A DNA stretch of 64,000 nt from JBKBIP01 sp046297495 (GTDB taxonomy: Bacteria; Planctomycetota; Planctomycetia; Gemmatales; Gemmataceae), in assembly GCA_046297495.1 (NCBI GenBank), contig JBKBIP010000017.1, positions 57,883-121,882 of the forward strand. Direction: 5' to 3'. Shown here in pieces: positions 53,043-62,300 of this stretch. The notes beneath the pieces are model-generated. The model searched no databases, was not told the origin of the DNA, and saw only the letters and a list, made by a program, of their open reading frames with translations. Each line of letters begins with the position of its first letter. Position 1 is the stretch's first letter. The translations under genes were made by a program, and so were the position numbers.

Positions 53043-53597
53043 ATGAGCGGCAAAAGGCGACATGGCCTGATCATGGTCGTGACCGGCGATGGCAAGGGGA
53101 AGACCACCTCGGCCCTGGGGTTGGCGTTTCGCGCCTTGGGGAACGGCTTTCGCGTCTTCATGGTGCAGTACATCAAGGGGAAATGGAAGACCGGCGAGAA
53201 GAAGCTGGCCGACTTGTTGCGCGGACACGCCGAGCATCTCGGCTTGGACATGGAGATTCGGCCCATGGGGGACGGCTTCACCTGGATCACGCAAAACCGC
53301 GATCAGGACATCGCCACCACGCGCGAAATCTGGGACGTGAGCAAGGCGGCGATTGCCTCGGGGAAATACGATCTGGTGATTCTCGATGAAATCAACGTGG
53401 TGATGAAGTTGGGCTACCTTGATCCGAAGGAAGTGGTCGAATTTCTCCAGACCAAAGACCCCGACTTGCACGTCGTCCTGACCGGGCGCGGCGCGCCGCC
53501 GGAGATTCGTCAGTTGGCCGACATGGTGTCTGAGATTCAGGCTGTCAAACATCACTACAAGGCCGGCATCAAGGCCCAGCAGGGGATAGAGTTTTAG
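53043..53597 (+). CDS. cobO: Cob(I)yrinic acid a,c-diamide adenosyltransferase
   Basis: CobO/BtuR-type (CobA family) corrinoid adenosyltransferase that transfers the adenosyl group of ATP to cob(I)alamin or its precursor. The 184-residue protein has the P-loop VVTGDGKGKTTSALGLAFRA, VFMVQYIKGKWKTGE, the DLVILDEINVVMKLGYLD Walker-B-like segment and VVLTGRGAPPEIRQLADMVSE. The frame is open from 53004, but GGAG stands nine bases before the ATG at 53043, which is the usual N-terminus. It is followed 24 bases later by a ThDP enzyme, probably co-transcribed. No other cobalamin genes are visible. Confidence 0.94.
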   Translation: MSGKRRHGLIMVVTGDGKGKTTSALGLAFRALGNGFRVFMVQYIKGKWKTGEKKLADLLRGHAEHLGLDMEIRPMGDGFTWITQNRDQDIATTREIWDVSKAAIASGKYDLVILDEINVVMKLGYLDPKEVVEFLQTKDPDLHVVLTGRGAPPEIRQLADMVSEIQAVKHHYKAGIKAQQGIEF

Positions 53598-53621
53598 AAA
53601 TGGACCCAGAGAGGACAGTCC

Positions 53622-55283
53622 ATGCCAGCGCGAACCGGGGCCGACTACCTGGCCGAGACGTTGCAAGCCTGTGACATCACGCATGTCTTCTTCGTGCCGG
53701 TGATCCTAACGCCGGCCTTGGCGGCGATGGATCGGCGTGGCATTGTCGGCGTGATGACGCACGGCGAGAAAGCGGCGGCCTACATGGCGGACGGCTACGC
53801 CCGCGCTGCGGGCAAGGTAGGGATTTGCCTGGCCCAAGCGGTCGGCGCCACCAACTTAGCCGCCGGTCTGCGCGACGCTTGGTTGGCTTGCTCCCCCGTG
53901 GTTGCCATCACTGGCACGGGCGTGCCGCAATCACGACATAAACACGTCTATCAAGAGCTGAACGACTTCGCCCTGTTCGAGCCATTGACCAAATTCAACG
54001 CCCGGCTCGATGCCGTCGAGCGCTTGCCCGATTTGCTGGGGCAGGCGTTCCGGGAAGCGACGACGGGTTGCCCTGGTCCAGTACACCTGGAGATCGCCGG
54101 CCACTTTGGACAAGGGATTGACGGAGCCGCCGAGTTGTCCCACGCCATCGACCCGCGCTGGACGCGCGTGCCGGTGTTTCGACCCGCCGCCGAGGTGGAA
54201 CAGATCGAGCACGCTGTCCGCTGGTTGTGCCAGGCGGAACGGCCGGCGCTGGTGGTCGGCGGCGGGGCGCGCTGGTCGGGGGCCGGGGATGATGTCCGCC
54301 TGTTGGCCGAGCGCCTGGATGCAGCCGTGGCCACCGCTCTGAATGCCAAGGGGATCGTGCCGGAGAATCACCCGCTGTCGGTCGGTGTCGTTGGCATGTA
54401 TTCGCGCTCCTGTGCCAATCGCGCCGTGGCGGAAGCGGACCTGGTCTTGTTCATCGGCAGTCGGACGGGAAGCCAAGTAACGAATCAGTGGAAGATTCCT
54501 CGACCGGGAACCCGTGTGATTCAGTTGGACATCGCCGCCGAGGAACTTGGCCGCCATTACCCGAACACCGTTTCCTTGTGCGGCGACGCGCGGATGGTCG
54601 TGCGGCAGCTGCTGGCATTTCTGCCTGTCGTGAAACATCCTGTTTGGCGTCAGCGCGTTGCCTCGTTGGTGGCGGAATGGCGCCAAGAAGTAGACCCTTT
54701 CCGCCACTCCGATGCCTCCCCCATGCGGCCCGAACGGGTGTGCCAGGAGATTCAGGAGATGTTGCCACCTGATGCCATTTTCGTGTCCGATACCGGACAT
54801 GCCGGCATCTGGACCGGGACGCATGTGGAATTGCACCATCCCAGCCAGACGTACCTCCGGGCGGCGGGGTCGTTGGGGTGGGGACTACCGGCGGCCTTGG
54901 GGGCGAAATGCGCTTGCCCGCATCGGCCGGTGGTCTGCTTCACCGGCGACGGCGGCTTCTACTATCATCTGGCCGAGCTGGAAACAGCGGTCCGCTACCG
55001 CATCCCCGCCGTCATTGTCGTCAACAACAACCGTTCGCTGAATCAGGAAACGAAAATTTTCGCCGAGGCTTACGGCGGCGAACAGGATTCCGGCTTTGAG
55101 ATGTGGCAGTTTCAGGAACTCAACCTGGCCTGCGTGGCGGAATCGTTAGGCTGTCTGGGTCTCCGCGTCGAACGTCCCAACGAAATGAAGCCCGCCCTGG
55201 AACAAGCCCTCGCCAGCGGCCGGCCCACCGTGATCGATGCCGTGTGCGACATCCGCGCCCTGGCCCCGGACCCGTGGGACTGA
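53622..55283 (+). CDS. Thiamine diphosphate-dependent enzyme (acetolactate synthase-like)
   Basis: ThDP enzyme of 553 residues with the three-domain layout of acetolactate synthase, oxalyl-CoA decarboxylase and related decarboxylases. Domain 1 has THGEKAAAYMADGYARAAGK with the catalytic Glu (residue ~49). The middle domain shows PALVVGGGARWSGAGDDVRL. Domain 3 has FTGDGGFYYHLAELETAVRY, the GDG-x(n)-N cofactor motif, and IPAVIVVNNNRSLNQETK. AGAGGAC precedes the ATG. It is unlikely to be the main IlvB, since no small subunit follows. Substrate unknown. It lies 24 bases after cobO. Confidence 0.88.
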   Translation: MPARTGADYLAETLQACDITHVFFVPVILTPALAAMDRRGIVGVMTHGEKAAAYMADGYARAAGKVGICLAQAVGATNLAAGLRDAWLACSPVVAITGTGVPQSRHKHVYQELNDFALFEPLTKFNARLDAVERLPDLLGQAFREATTGCPGPVHLEIAGHFGQGIDGAAELSHAIDPRWTRVPVFRPAAEVEQIEHAVRWLCQAERPALVVGGGARWSGAGDDVRLLAERLDAAVATALNAKGIVPENHPLSVGVVGMYSRSCANRAVAEADLVLFIGSRTGSQVTNQWKIPRPGTRVIQLDIAAEELGRHYPNTVSLCGDARMVVRQLLAFLPVVKHPVWRQRVASLVAEWRQEVDPFRHSDASPMRPERVCQEIQEMLPPDAIFVSDTGHAGIWTGTHVELHHPSQTYLRAAGSLGWGLPAALGAKCACPHRPVVCFTGDGGFYYHLAELETAVRYRIPAVIVVNNNRSLNQETKIFAEAYGGEQDSGFEMWQFQELNLACVAESLGCLGLRVERPNEMKPALEQALASGRPTVIDAVCDIRALAPDPWD

Positions 55284-55655
55284 GAAATATCCAAGGCGAG
55301 CAGGAATCGTGAGGTCCCGGTTATGGCCAGTCACCAGGGACATCACGGCCTCCGCCGCATGACCTGGCGCAGAGGAATGTCAGCGATGACCAAGCCGTGC
55401 AGGTCAGACAGGGCGCAATCTACAGAGTGCGGAATAATAATAGAATCAAGGAACAATCCTGGTTGCCGAGCCATCCTGGGGAATGCGCCCTTGTTGTGCC
55501 ACGCATCTCAACTTCCACTTTTAACCCCGATAATCGTTGTTTCTGTCAACTTCGTTACATTTTCATCCGAATAATAAAGCAGCCGAAGCGAAGTCTCCCG
55601 TGCGGGGAAGGGCCGCCGACCGCCCTCACCTCCGATTGCAGGGAAGCGAGGTAAC
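55284..55655. other. Gap without recognisable gene (372 bp)
   Basis: Between the ThDP enzyme gene and the barrel-like gene on the same strand. Short frames here look non-coding. The central part (55425-55590) is AT-rich and probably holds the promoter of the next gene, but no boxes with correct spacing stand out. Confidence 0.45.
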
Positions 55656-56480
55656 ATGCGCGCACAGACTGTTTGGCTCGGTATCTTGATCGCGGCGATG
55701 TTCGGCGCAGGCGGCATCCGCGGGCAATCTTCGTATCTGGAAGACCCCCGCTACGCTGACATCGACGAGGACCTGGATGCCCCGCCCCCCGCTCCGCCTT
55801 ACGTGCAACCGCCGGGCTATCTCTCGGATTATATCAAATACACGTGCCCGGAATGTTGTGGACCGATTGGCAAGCATGGTCCGCTGTTGTGGGACGTGTA
55901 TTTCGTCAATGGTGTGTCCCGGCCAGTGGCGGGAGGGAATCTCAATCGCGTGCTTTCGACGGGCTACATGTTTGGTGGCGGGGTCCGCAGCGTGCTGTAC
56001 AATCCGCCGGGAACTTGGGCAGTCTCCGTCGATTTGGGGGTCACGCACGTGGTCAATGGCGGCACGCAACAACATCTATCTTATCCCGTCGTCGTGGGCT
56101 TGGGCAATTTACGGAATTTGAATCGCACGACGGCAAATCTCGGTTTGAGCCAGGAATGGTACTTGCTCGGTTCCTGCTATAATCCCGGCGGCTGGAATTG
56201 GAAGGTTGGCGCCACTGGCGGTGGTCGCTGGGGGGCGGCCTACGCGCAATTGAATGTCTTTGAGTTGCCCGGCGGCTTCCGGCGGCGTTCCGATGTCGTC
56301 AAAGGCTTCTACTTGGGGGCCAGCTCCGACGTGGAAATTCCAAGACAATGCTGTACCTTCGTCGTGGGGCTGCAAGTGGAATGGGATATGCTCTGGATGT
56401 CGATCCTGCCCAACACCGATCTGTTCGGGACGAATTTGCAGAACGTCAATTTTCTGGTACGCACAGGGATACGCTTCTAG
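55656..56480 (+). CDS. Putative outer-membrane beta-barrel protein
   Basis: Exported protein of 274 residues; family not recognised. A signal peptide (MRAQTVWLGILIAAMFGAGG, cut near IRGQSS) is followed by an acidic, Pro-rich linker and a four-Cys segment (TCPECCGPIGKHG, then CC near 230). The rest is alternating beta-like strands such as YMFGGGVRSVLYNPPGTWAV, SVDLGVTHVVNGG, WYLLGSCYNPGGWNWKVG, CTFVVGLQVEWDMLWM. It ends NFLVRTGIRF. An aromatic C-terminal residue after alternating hydrophobics is the usual signature for BAM-inserted barrels, so outer-membrane location is inferred. GAGG lies four bases before the ATG. Confidence 0.7.
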   Translation: MRAQTVWLGILIAAMFGAGGIRGQSSYLEDPRYADIDEDLDAPPPAPPYVQPPGYLSDYIKYTCPECCGPIGKHGPLLWDVYFVNGVSRPVAGGNLNRVLSTGYMFGGGVRSVLYNPPGTWAVSVDLGVTHVVNGGTQQHLSYPVVVGLGNLRNLNRTTANLGLSQEWYLLGSCYNPGGWNWKVGATGGGRWGAAYAQLNVFELPGGFRRRSDVVKGFYLGASSDVEIPRQCCTFVVGLQVEWDMLWMSILPNTDLFGTNLQNVNFLVRTGIRF

Positions 56481-56604
56481 GTTCTTCCGTTTTTTCATGC
56501 GGTTGCTGAGATTTTTCGGTTCACGCCGGCTGTCGTCTCCGAGTACGAACCGATGAATCAACCAACCAATACCCAAAAAGGGTATCTTCTTCCCATACCG
56601 GTTC

Positions 56605-57765
56605 TCACGCCGCTTGCCGCGCGGCATCAGGGAGCGCCACGCCGAGCTGTTCCAGCAAATAGTGGGCCGAGCGCTCGCAAGCACCGGGGACGGCAACTTC
56701 ATGACATAATGTAGATAATTGCTGGCGTTGGGCTTGATAGACCGCTGGATGGTTGAGCCAAGTCAATATGTGCTGGCTGATCGCTGCCGCTTGACAGGAC
56801 ACGCTCAGATATTCCGGGAACAATTCTTGCCCAGCCAGCAGGTTCACCAAGCTGATATAGCGACATTTCACGAACCAACGCACGAAGCGCTTTTCGATGG
56901 CATGGACGCGATAAACGACCACCGTAGGCTTGCGCTGGCACAGCAACTCCAACCCCACCGAGCCGGAGACCGCCACGCAGGAATGCGCCAGGTGGATGAT
57001 CTCTGGCGTCTTTCCCACATAAGCGGTGATCGGTAACGGCGGCTTGCGGCGTAAATAACTTTCCACGAATTGTAAATGGTCGGGACGATAACACGCGACC
57101 AAAAAGCGCGCGTCGGGACGGGCGGCGTAGATGCGCCCCGCCGTGCGGACCAGCGTCGATAGGTTACGCTGGACTTCCTGAGTACGCGATCCGGGCAACA
57201 AGCCGATGATCGTCTTTCCCTGAGCCTGTTGCTCGGCGACAAAAAGGGGATCGGGACGCTGCCGCGCCAGCTCGTCGAAATAGGGGTGGCCGACGTAATG
57301 AGCGGTCACGCCCCGCTCGGCATACCACGGCACCTCGAACGGCAAGCTGCACAACACATGATCCACCCAGCGACGCATATTGCGCACGCGCCAGCTGGCC
57401 CAAGCCCAAATCTGCGGCGGCACGAAGTAGAACACCGGAATGCCACGCGCATGGGCGCGCCGCGCCACCCACCAATGAAATGCGGGATAGTCGATGAGCA
57501 CCACGGCATCCGGGCGCTGACGGGCGAAATAACGGTCGGTCCAGGACAACAAGCCAAGAAACTCCGGCACATGGGCCAAGACCGGCACGATGCCCATGAA
57601 CGCGCGCGTGGACAAGGGATAGAGCAAGGGGCAGCCGGCCGCCGCCATGTGCGGCCCGCCGAAGCCAGTAAACTCCACATGGGGAGCCAGGCGGCGCACC
57701 GCTTGTACCAGACTGCCGCCGTGCAGGTCGCCGCTCGGCTCCCCCGCGCTGATGAAGAGACGCAT
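56605..57765 (-). CDS. lpxB: Lipid-A-disaccharide synthase
   Basis: LpxB condenses UDP-2,3-diacylglucosamine with lipid X to form lipid A disaccharide at the inner membrane. The 386-residue protein begins MRLFISAGEPSGDLHGGSLV, the family hallmark. It continues with FTGFGGPHMAAAGC, VLIDYPAFHWWVARR, YFVPPQIWAWASWRVRNM, LPFEVPWYAERGV with VGHPYFD, IIGLLPGSRTQEVQRN and CVAVSGSVGLELL. AAGGGGGA just before the ATG at 57765 sets the start; the frame to 57879 is not supported. Its presence supports a lipid A-containing outer membrane. The PilZ gene lies 95 bases upstream on the same strand. Confidence 0.96.
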   Translation of the reverse strand: MRLFISAGEPSGDLHGGSLVQAVRRLAPHVEFTGFGGPHMAAAGCPLLYPLSTRAFMGIVPVLAHVPEFLGLLSWTDRYFARQRPDAVVLIDYPAFHWWVARRAHARGIPVFYFVPPQIWAWASWRVRNMRRWVDHVLCSLPFEVPWYAERGVTAHYVGHPYFDELARQRPDPLFVAEQQAQGKTIIGLLPGSRTQEVQRNLSTLVRTAGRIYAARPDARFLVACYRPDHLQFVESYLRRKPPLPITAYVGKTPEIIHLAHSCVAVSGSVGLELLCQRKPTVVVYRVHAIEKRFVRWFVKCRYISLVNLLAGQELFPEYLSVSCQAAAISQHILTWLNHPAVYQAQRQQLSTLCHEVAVPGACERSAHYLLEQLGVALPDAARQAA

Positions 57766-57860
57766 TAGGTCCCCCTTGTTGTTCCGGATCGCGAATTCCG
57801 CGTCACGCCAACTTCCGAATGTCCGCGCGCTACCAGGAATCCAAAGTTCGCTGCTGGCTT

Positions 57861-58250
57861 CTAGCCCGCCGATTTCCACGGATAGCGCAACAGGGCGAGC
57901 AGCTCTTCCTCATCCAACTTCCATTTGAAGACGCAACCGAGCAGCCACCGCTCGAAAGGCCGAGGCTCGACGCGCACCACCTGGGTCAACAAGGTGCGCA
58001 AGGTCGTGTCCGCAGTTTCCGGCAATTCCAGCATCAAGCAGCTTCCTGGCTCAAAACGGCGATTAAGCAGTAAGCTCACGCCGCCAGCGGAACAATCCAC
58101 GATCGTCACCGGCCAATAGGCTAGTGACAGACTGTGCGCGGTTGGTTTGCACACGCCGCGCAGCTGGGCCGGATAGCGAACCCAGCCGCGCCTTTCGGGC
58201 TGAGAGGGAGGAGCGTCTGGACATAAGGATGTCGTGATCGATGACTGCAC
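57861..58250 (-). CDS. PilZ domain protein
   Basis: Single-domain PilZ protein of 129 residues, a likely cyclic-di-GMP receptor. The binding motifs are ERRGWVRYPAQL (RxxxR) and IVDCSAGGVSLLL (D/NxSxxG), followed by a beta-barrel ending ERWLLGCVFKWKLDEEELLA. The frame extends to 58403, but the only good ribosome-binding site (AAGGAGG, five bases) precedes the GTG at 58250, so I use it; the PilZ core is then complete. It could regulate a neighbouring process such as surface attachment or pili; adjacent decayed fragments of signalling genes fit such a past context. Confidence 0.85.
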   Translation of the reverse strand: MQSSITTSLCPDAPPSQPERRGWVRYPAQLRGVCKPTAHSLSLAYWPVTIVDCSAGGVSLLLNRRFEPGSCLMLELPETADTTLRTLLTQVVRVEPRPFERWLLGCVFKWKLDEEELLALLRYPWKSAG

Positions 58251-58449
58251 AAATGCCTCCTTGCTAAATTCCGTTCCCGAAACCATCCAGGAAGGAAAAA
58301 GTGAGCCGCGAGTGTAGTGCAAACCACGGAACATTGTCAACTTGCGTTTACGCCGCCACAATGAAGAGAAGTTAGCCAAGGCGGGGAAAGTAGCAGCGAC
58401 CACGTTCTTGGACGGACTCTTCCCTATGTTGGCCGATTTGCGCCAGGAT

Positions 58450-58620
58450 GCCTACTTGACCCAGACACATGCCCCGCAATTGCAACAGCGATTGCCGACG
58501 GCGTCAGCCTGGGCATCGAGCGCAAATGGGCGGAAGACAAACTCAAGCAAGCCAAGGAAGCCGCCGAACGCGCCAATTGGATCTGCTTATGCCGCGCATG
58601 GACGGTGTGACCTTTCTGCA
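58450..58620 (+). pseudogene. Remnant of a GAF-histidine kinase-receiver gene
   Basis: One frame reads IADGVSLGIERKWAEDKLKQ then AKEAAERAN, ending at about 58576. This is the end of a GAF domain and the coiled coil that normally leads into the HisKA H-box. Immediately after, in another frame, LDLLMPRMDGVTFLQ (58577-58621) is the phospho-acceptor strand of a receiver domain. The whole kinase core between them is missing. No start, stop context or complete domain remains, so this is decayed DNA. Confidence 0.75.
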
Positions 58621-59031
58621 AGTGACGGCGATAAGATGCCCCGCTTGAAACTTCATCTGGTATTGTCGGCAGATGTATTGCAAGGCTGTTTTCAGATCAC
58701 GGGCATTCACGGGCAAGAAAACGACCAGCGTGGCGCCATCGCGCACCGCGCGGCTGAACAGGTTGGGATCTGCTTCCGGCGCCAACAAACCCAAAGTCGG
58801 CCGATCCGCGAACGCGGCATGGAGTTGTTTGATCTGTTCCAGGTCCTGATCGCCGCAGAGCTGCACCATGAACACTCGCATCGTTTCCGCCGAGGAGCGT
58901 AGTTGGTGGACGGCTTGTTCGGAGCCAGGGTACTCGCGTTCCACCAAGGATTGATATTTCGCCAATTCGTGGCGCAGCTGTGCGGTAACATGGGCATTGC
59001 AATTCACCAAAACGACATTAAGAGGATACAT
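58543..59031 (-). pseudogene. Truncated CpaE-like (pseudo-receiver/ATPase) gene
   Basis: The open frame (162 codons) starts MYPLNVVLVNCNAHVTAQLR and continues with a receiver-like fold (FMVQLCGDQDLEQIKQLHAA, PTLGLLAPEADPNLFSRAVR, DGATLVVFLPVNARDLKTAL). This matches the N-terminal part of CpaE/TadZ-type pilus localisation ATPases. The linker and first strand of the ATPase follow (AGHLIAVT), but the P-loop expected next is absent. From 58620 the frame runs antisense through the kinase remnant and ends. The ATPase domain is lost, so the gene is probably non-functional, although a stand-alone N-domain could be expressed. Confidence 0.65.
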
Positions 59032-59102
59032 CGAACTGTTCCCTGTGAGCCGGACAGGACCAATCTCCTGAATTCACTTTCAATTTTTAGCTGGGGCGTG
59101 TG

Positions 59103-59141
59103 ATTGACAACTCGCATCCTTCGTCGAAAAGCCTTGTCAAT
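59103..59141. promoter_or_regulatory. Dyad ATTGACAA-N23-TTGTCAAT
   Basis: ATTGACAA (59103-59110) is exactly complementary to TTGTCAAT (59134-59141). It lies 180 bases before the TPR gene in an AT-rich intergenic stretch and could be an operator or a pair of -35 boxes (TTGACA on each strand). No -10 at the correct distance is evident. Confidence 0.35.
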
Positions 59142-59320
59142 TAGTGAAAAATCGGCGAAAATTTCACATAGGGTTTTCATATTTATGTAGGATATTCCAC
59201 CTTCCCAGCCAGAAAAGCCCCTCGCTCTGGCAATTCGGGTAAGGTTGGGCTAGGCCGTGCGGTTCGCGAGCGGATAGACTGCACGAAATTTCCTTTCAGC
59301 GAAAAGAGGCGCCGACGCCC

Positions 59321-62300
59321 ATGCCAGTTATCCAAAAACTCTCCGCGTTAACGCTGCACCAGTTCATGGGCCGCGCCGTTTCCCAAGTTCCCGTTGCTGA
59401 CGGTTCGTCAGAGGAAAATAGCGGGAACTCGTGGCGAGAGAGCTTGGCTTCCCATGCCCAACAATGGCAAGAGCTTTTGCAAGCGGCTAGTGGCTTCGCT
59501 TGGCAAGCATTGGAAGTCATTTTGGCTGTTCAAGTCGCGGGACCTCGAGCGCGGGAATTGAACTTGCCGAACGGTCCGCCCGCTTGGCCGCTGTTGGTGA
59601 ACCCTGATTCCACTCCTTCGCCAGAAACGGACCAACCCGAGCAAGCGTCCTCTCAAGAGTTCTGCCAGCGGTGTTTGACGGAGTTGCGCGCCGCGCGCCA
59701 GGACCAACTGTTGGCCGAGAACACGATTCCCTTGTCGGAATGGGCCGAACATCCGGACAGTCTCGCTCAAGCCAACGCCGACCTCCTCGCGCGGGAACTT
59801 CAGTCCGCGGGTTATGACCAACTGGCGCGTTTGTGCCAGCAACATCAAGGGGAGGAATTTCTCGTCCAAGCGGCACTGGATCATGTTTGGACCAGCGCGG
59901 CGATCAACGGGAGTTGGTTGCGGGAGGCGGCAGGTGGCTCCCTGCCGGACAACGCCGCCCCTTCGTCCCCTTGGTCCGAACTGTTCGCGGCCATCCGTCA
60001 ACCTGGAAACGCGCTGGTTTCCTGGGCGGCCTCCGTCCCGGTCAGCGCCGCCGAGACCACCACCCACGAGACTCCCCCGCCCGTCACTCCGACGGTGGTG
60101 AACAAGCCACCCTCTGCTTCGCATCGTGTCCCGGAAGCAGCGGCTTGTCTCAATCGTGGGCTGGCTCATCTCAATCGCGAGGAATATGAGCAAGCCGTCG
60201 AAGCCTTTTCCGAGGCCTTACGCTATGATCCCCACTACATGTTGGCCTTGGCCAACCGGGCCGACGCCTACCGCCTTATGGAACAGTATGACCGGGCTAT
60301 CGCCGATTTCACCGCCGCCTTGAAGCTGGACCCCAAGAATTCTCTTGCTTACGTCAATCGCGGCATCGCCCACCGGCTCGCTGGCCATCTCGATGAGGCC
60401 ATCGCCGATTATACCGAGTCGATTCGCTTGCACCCCACCAGCGCCGCCTACAACAATCGTGGCAACGCTTATGTCGATCTGGGCGCCCATGAAAAAGCCA
60501 TCGCTGACTACACGGAGGCGCTGCGACTCGATCCGCGCTATGCGTGGGCTTATATCAATCGCGGCAATTCCTTGGTCGATTTGGAACGCTACGATCAGGC
60601 CATCGCCGATTTCACCCAAGCGCTCCGGATCGATCCGCGACTGAGTGAAGCCTTCGCCGATCGCGGCGAGGCCTTCTTGCTCAAGGGAGACTTGGATCGG
60701 GCCATCGCCGACTTGACGCAGGCACTACGGCTCGACCCGCAACATGTCGCCGCCCTGGCCAATCGTGGAGACGCCTATCGGCAAAAAGGGGAGTACGACA
60801 CGGCCATTACCGACCTGACCGAAGCCGCGCAGCTCGATCCGACCAATCCGGTGGTCTTTCGCAATCGCGGCTTGTGCTGGCGCTTCCGGGGAGAATGGGA
60901 CAAGGCGTTGGCCGACCTCGACCGCGCCATCCAACTCGATCCCGAATACGCCGTCGCCTACAACAATCGCGGCAACCTCCACTCCGCTCAGGGACGTTAC
61001 GATCAGGCCATCGCCGATTTCACCCAAGCGCTGCGCATCGATCCCCAGCTGGTAGTGGCCCACATGAATCGCGGCTTGGCCCACGCCCGCAAGGAGGACT
61101 ATGACGCCGCCATCGCCGATTGCGAGGCCGCGTTGCAGGTCGATCCGCGTCTGACGGCCGCCTACTACATCCGCGGCACGGCCCGTTCCGGCCAGGGGGA
61201 CTATGATCAGGCTATCCTCGATTTCACGCGGGCCTTGCGCGTCGATCCGCGCTATGTGTTGGCCTACAACGACCGCGGCTTGGCCTACGCGCAGAAAAAG
61301 GAATTCGACAAAGCCGTCGCCGACTACACCGAGGCGCTGCGCATCGATCCCCGCTACGCCCTGGCTTACGCCAATCGGGGCATCGCCCAACTCCTACGCG
61401 GTGAACGGGACGCGGCCATCGCCGACTTGAGCCGGGCGCTGCGCTTGGACAACAAGCTGGCGGTCGCCTATTTCCATCGCGGCCTGGCCTGGATCGCTAA
61501 AGAAGAATACGACCGCGCCATCGCCGACTTGACGCTGACTCTGCGCCTGGAGCCGAATCACCCCGAAGCCTTCCAGCGCCGCGACGAAGCCATCAAAGCC
61601 AAGGCCAAGACCACCCAGCGCAAGCAAAGCGCCCGCCGTCAGAAGCTTGTCGCCGCCCGCGCCGCCGAGGAACGTCGCCAGCGTGAGGCCACCGTCTATT
61701 TCCTGCGGGCCAAGACCCACTTTGAAAACAATCGCCACGAAGAGGCCATCGCCGATCTCGATGAAGCTCTGCGCATCGACCCACGCGACCCCATGTGCTT
61801 TTTCCATCGCGGTCTGGCCTTTTTCGCCTTGCAGGAATATCCCCTGGCCATCGCCGACTTCACCGAGGCCATCCGTCTCAATCCCCAAAATCCCGATAGT
61901 TACTATCAACGCGGCTTGGCCCAACGTGCTCAAGGCAAACTGCGTCTGGCGCTGGCCGATTTTGGCGAGGCCCTCAAGCTCAATCCCCAACATGCCGAAG
62001 CGTCTAGCCGGTGGGAAGAAGCCCGGCGCACGCTGAACGAACGGGCCAAGGCGGAACAGAAGAAACCACACCCCGCCGCCAAGTCTCGCGGCACGCGTGA
62101 TCGGTTGGATCAGGGACAAGCCATCGCTCAATTCACCGAGTTAATCAAGCAAGACCCCAAGAATCCCGGCGCTTATCACACGCGCGGGTTGCTATACGAG
62201 CAGATGGGGGATTTCGATAAAGCCGTCGCCGATTTCAGCGAAGCCATCCAGCTCGATCCCAAAGATGCCATCGCCTACCAATTTCGCGGCAACACCCGCC

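Noticed and set aside
56174..56179. TATAAT inside the barrel-like gene
   Set aside because: It lies in the middle of a well-supported coding sequence with no -35 box at the right distance and no internal start downstream.
58342..58902. 186-codon plus-strand frame as a gene
   Set aside because: It crosses both the GAF-kinase remnant and the CpaE-like fragment in a non-homologous phase and has no domain features of its own.
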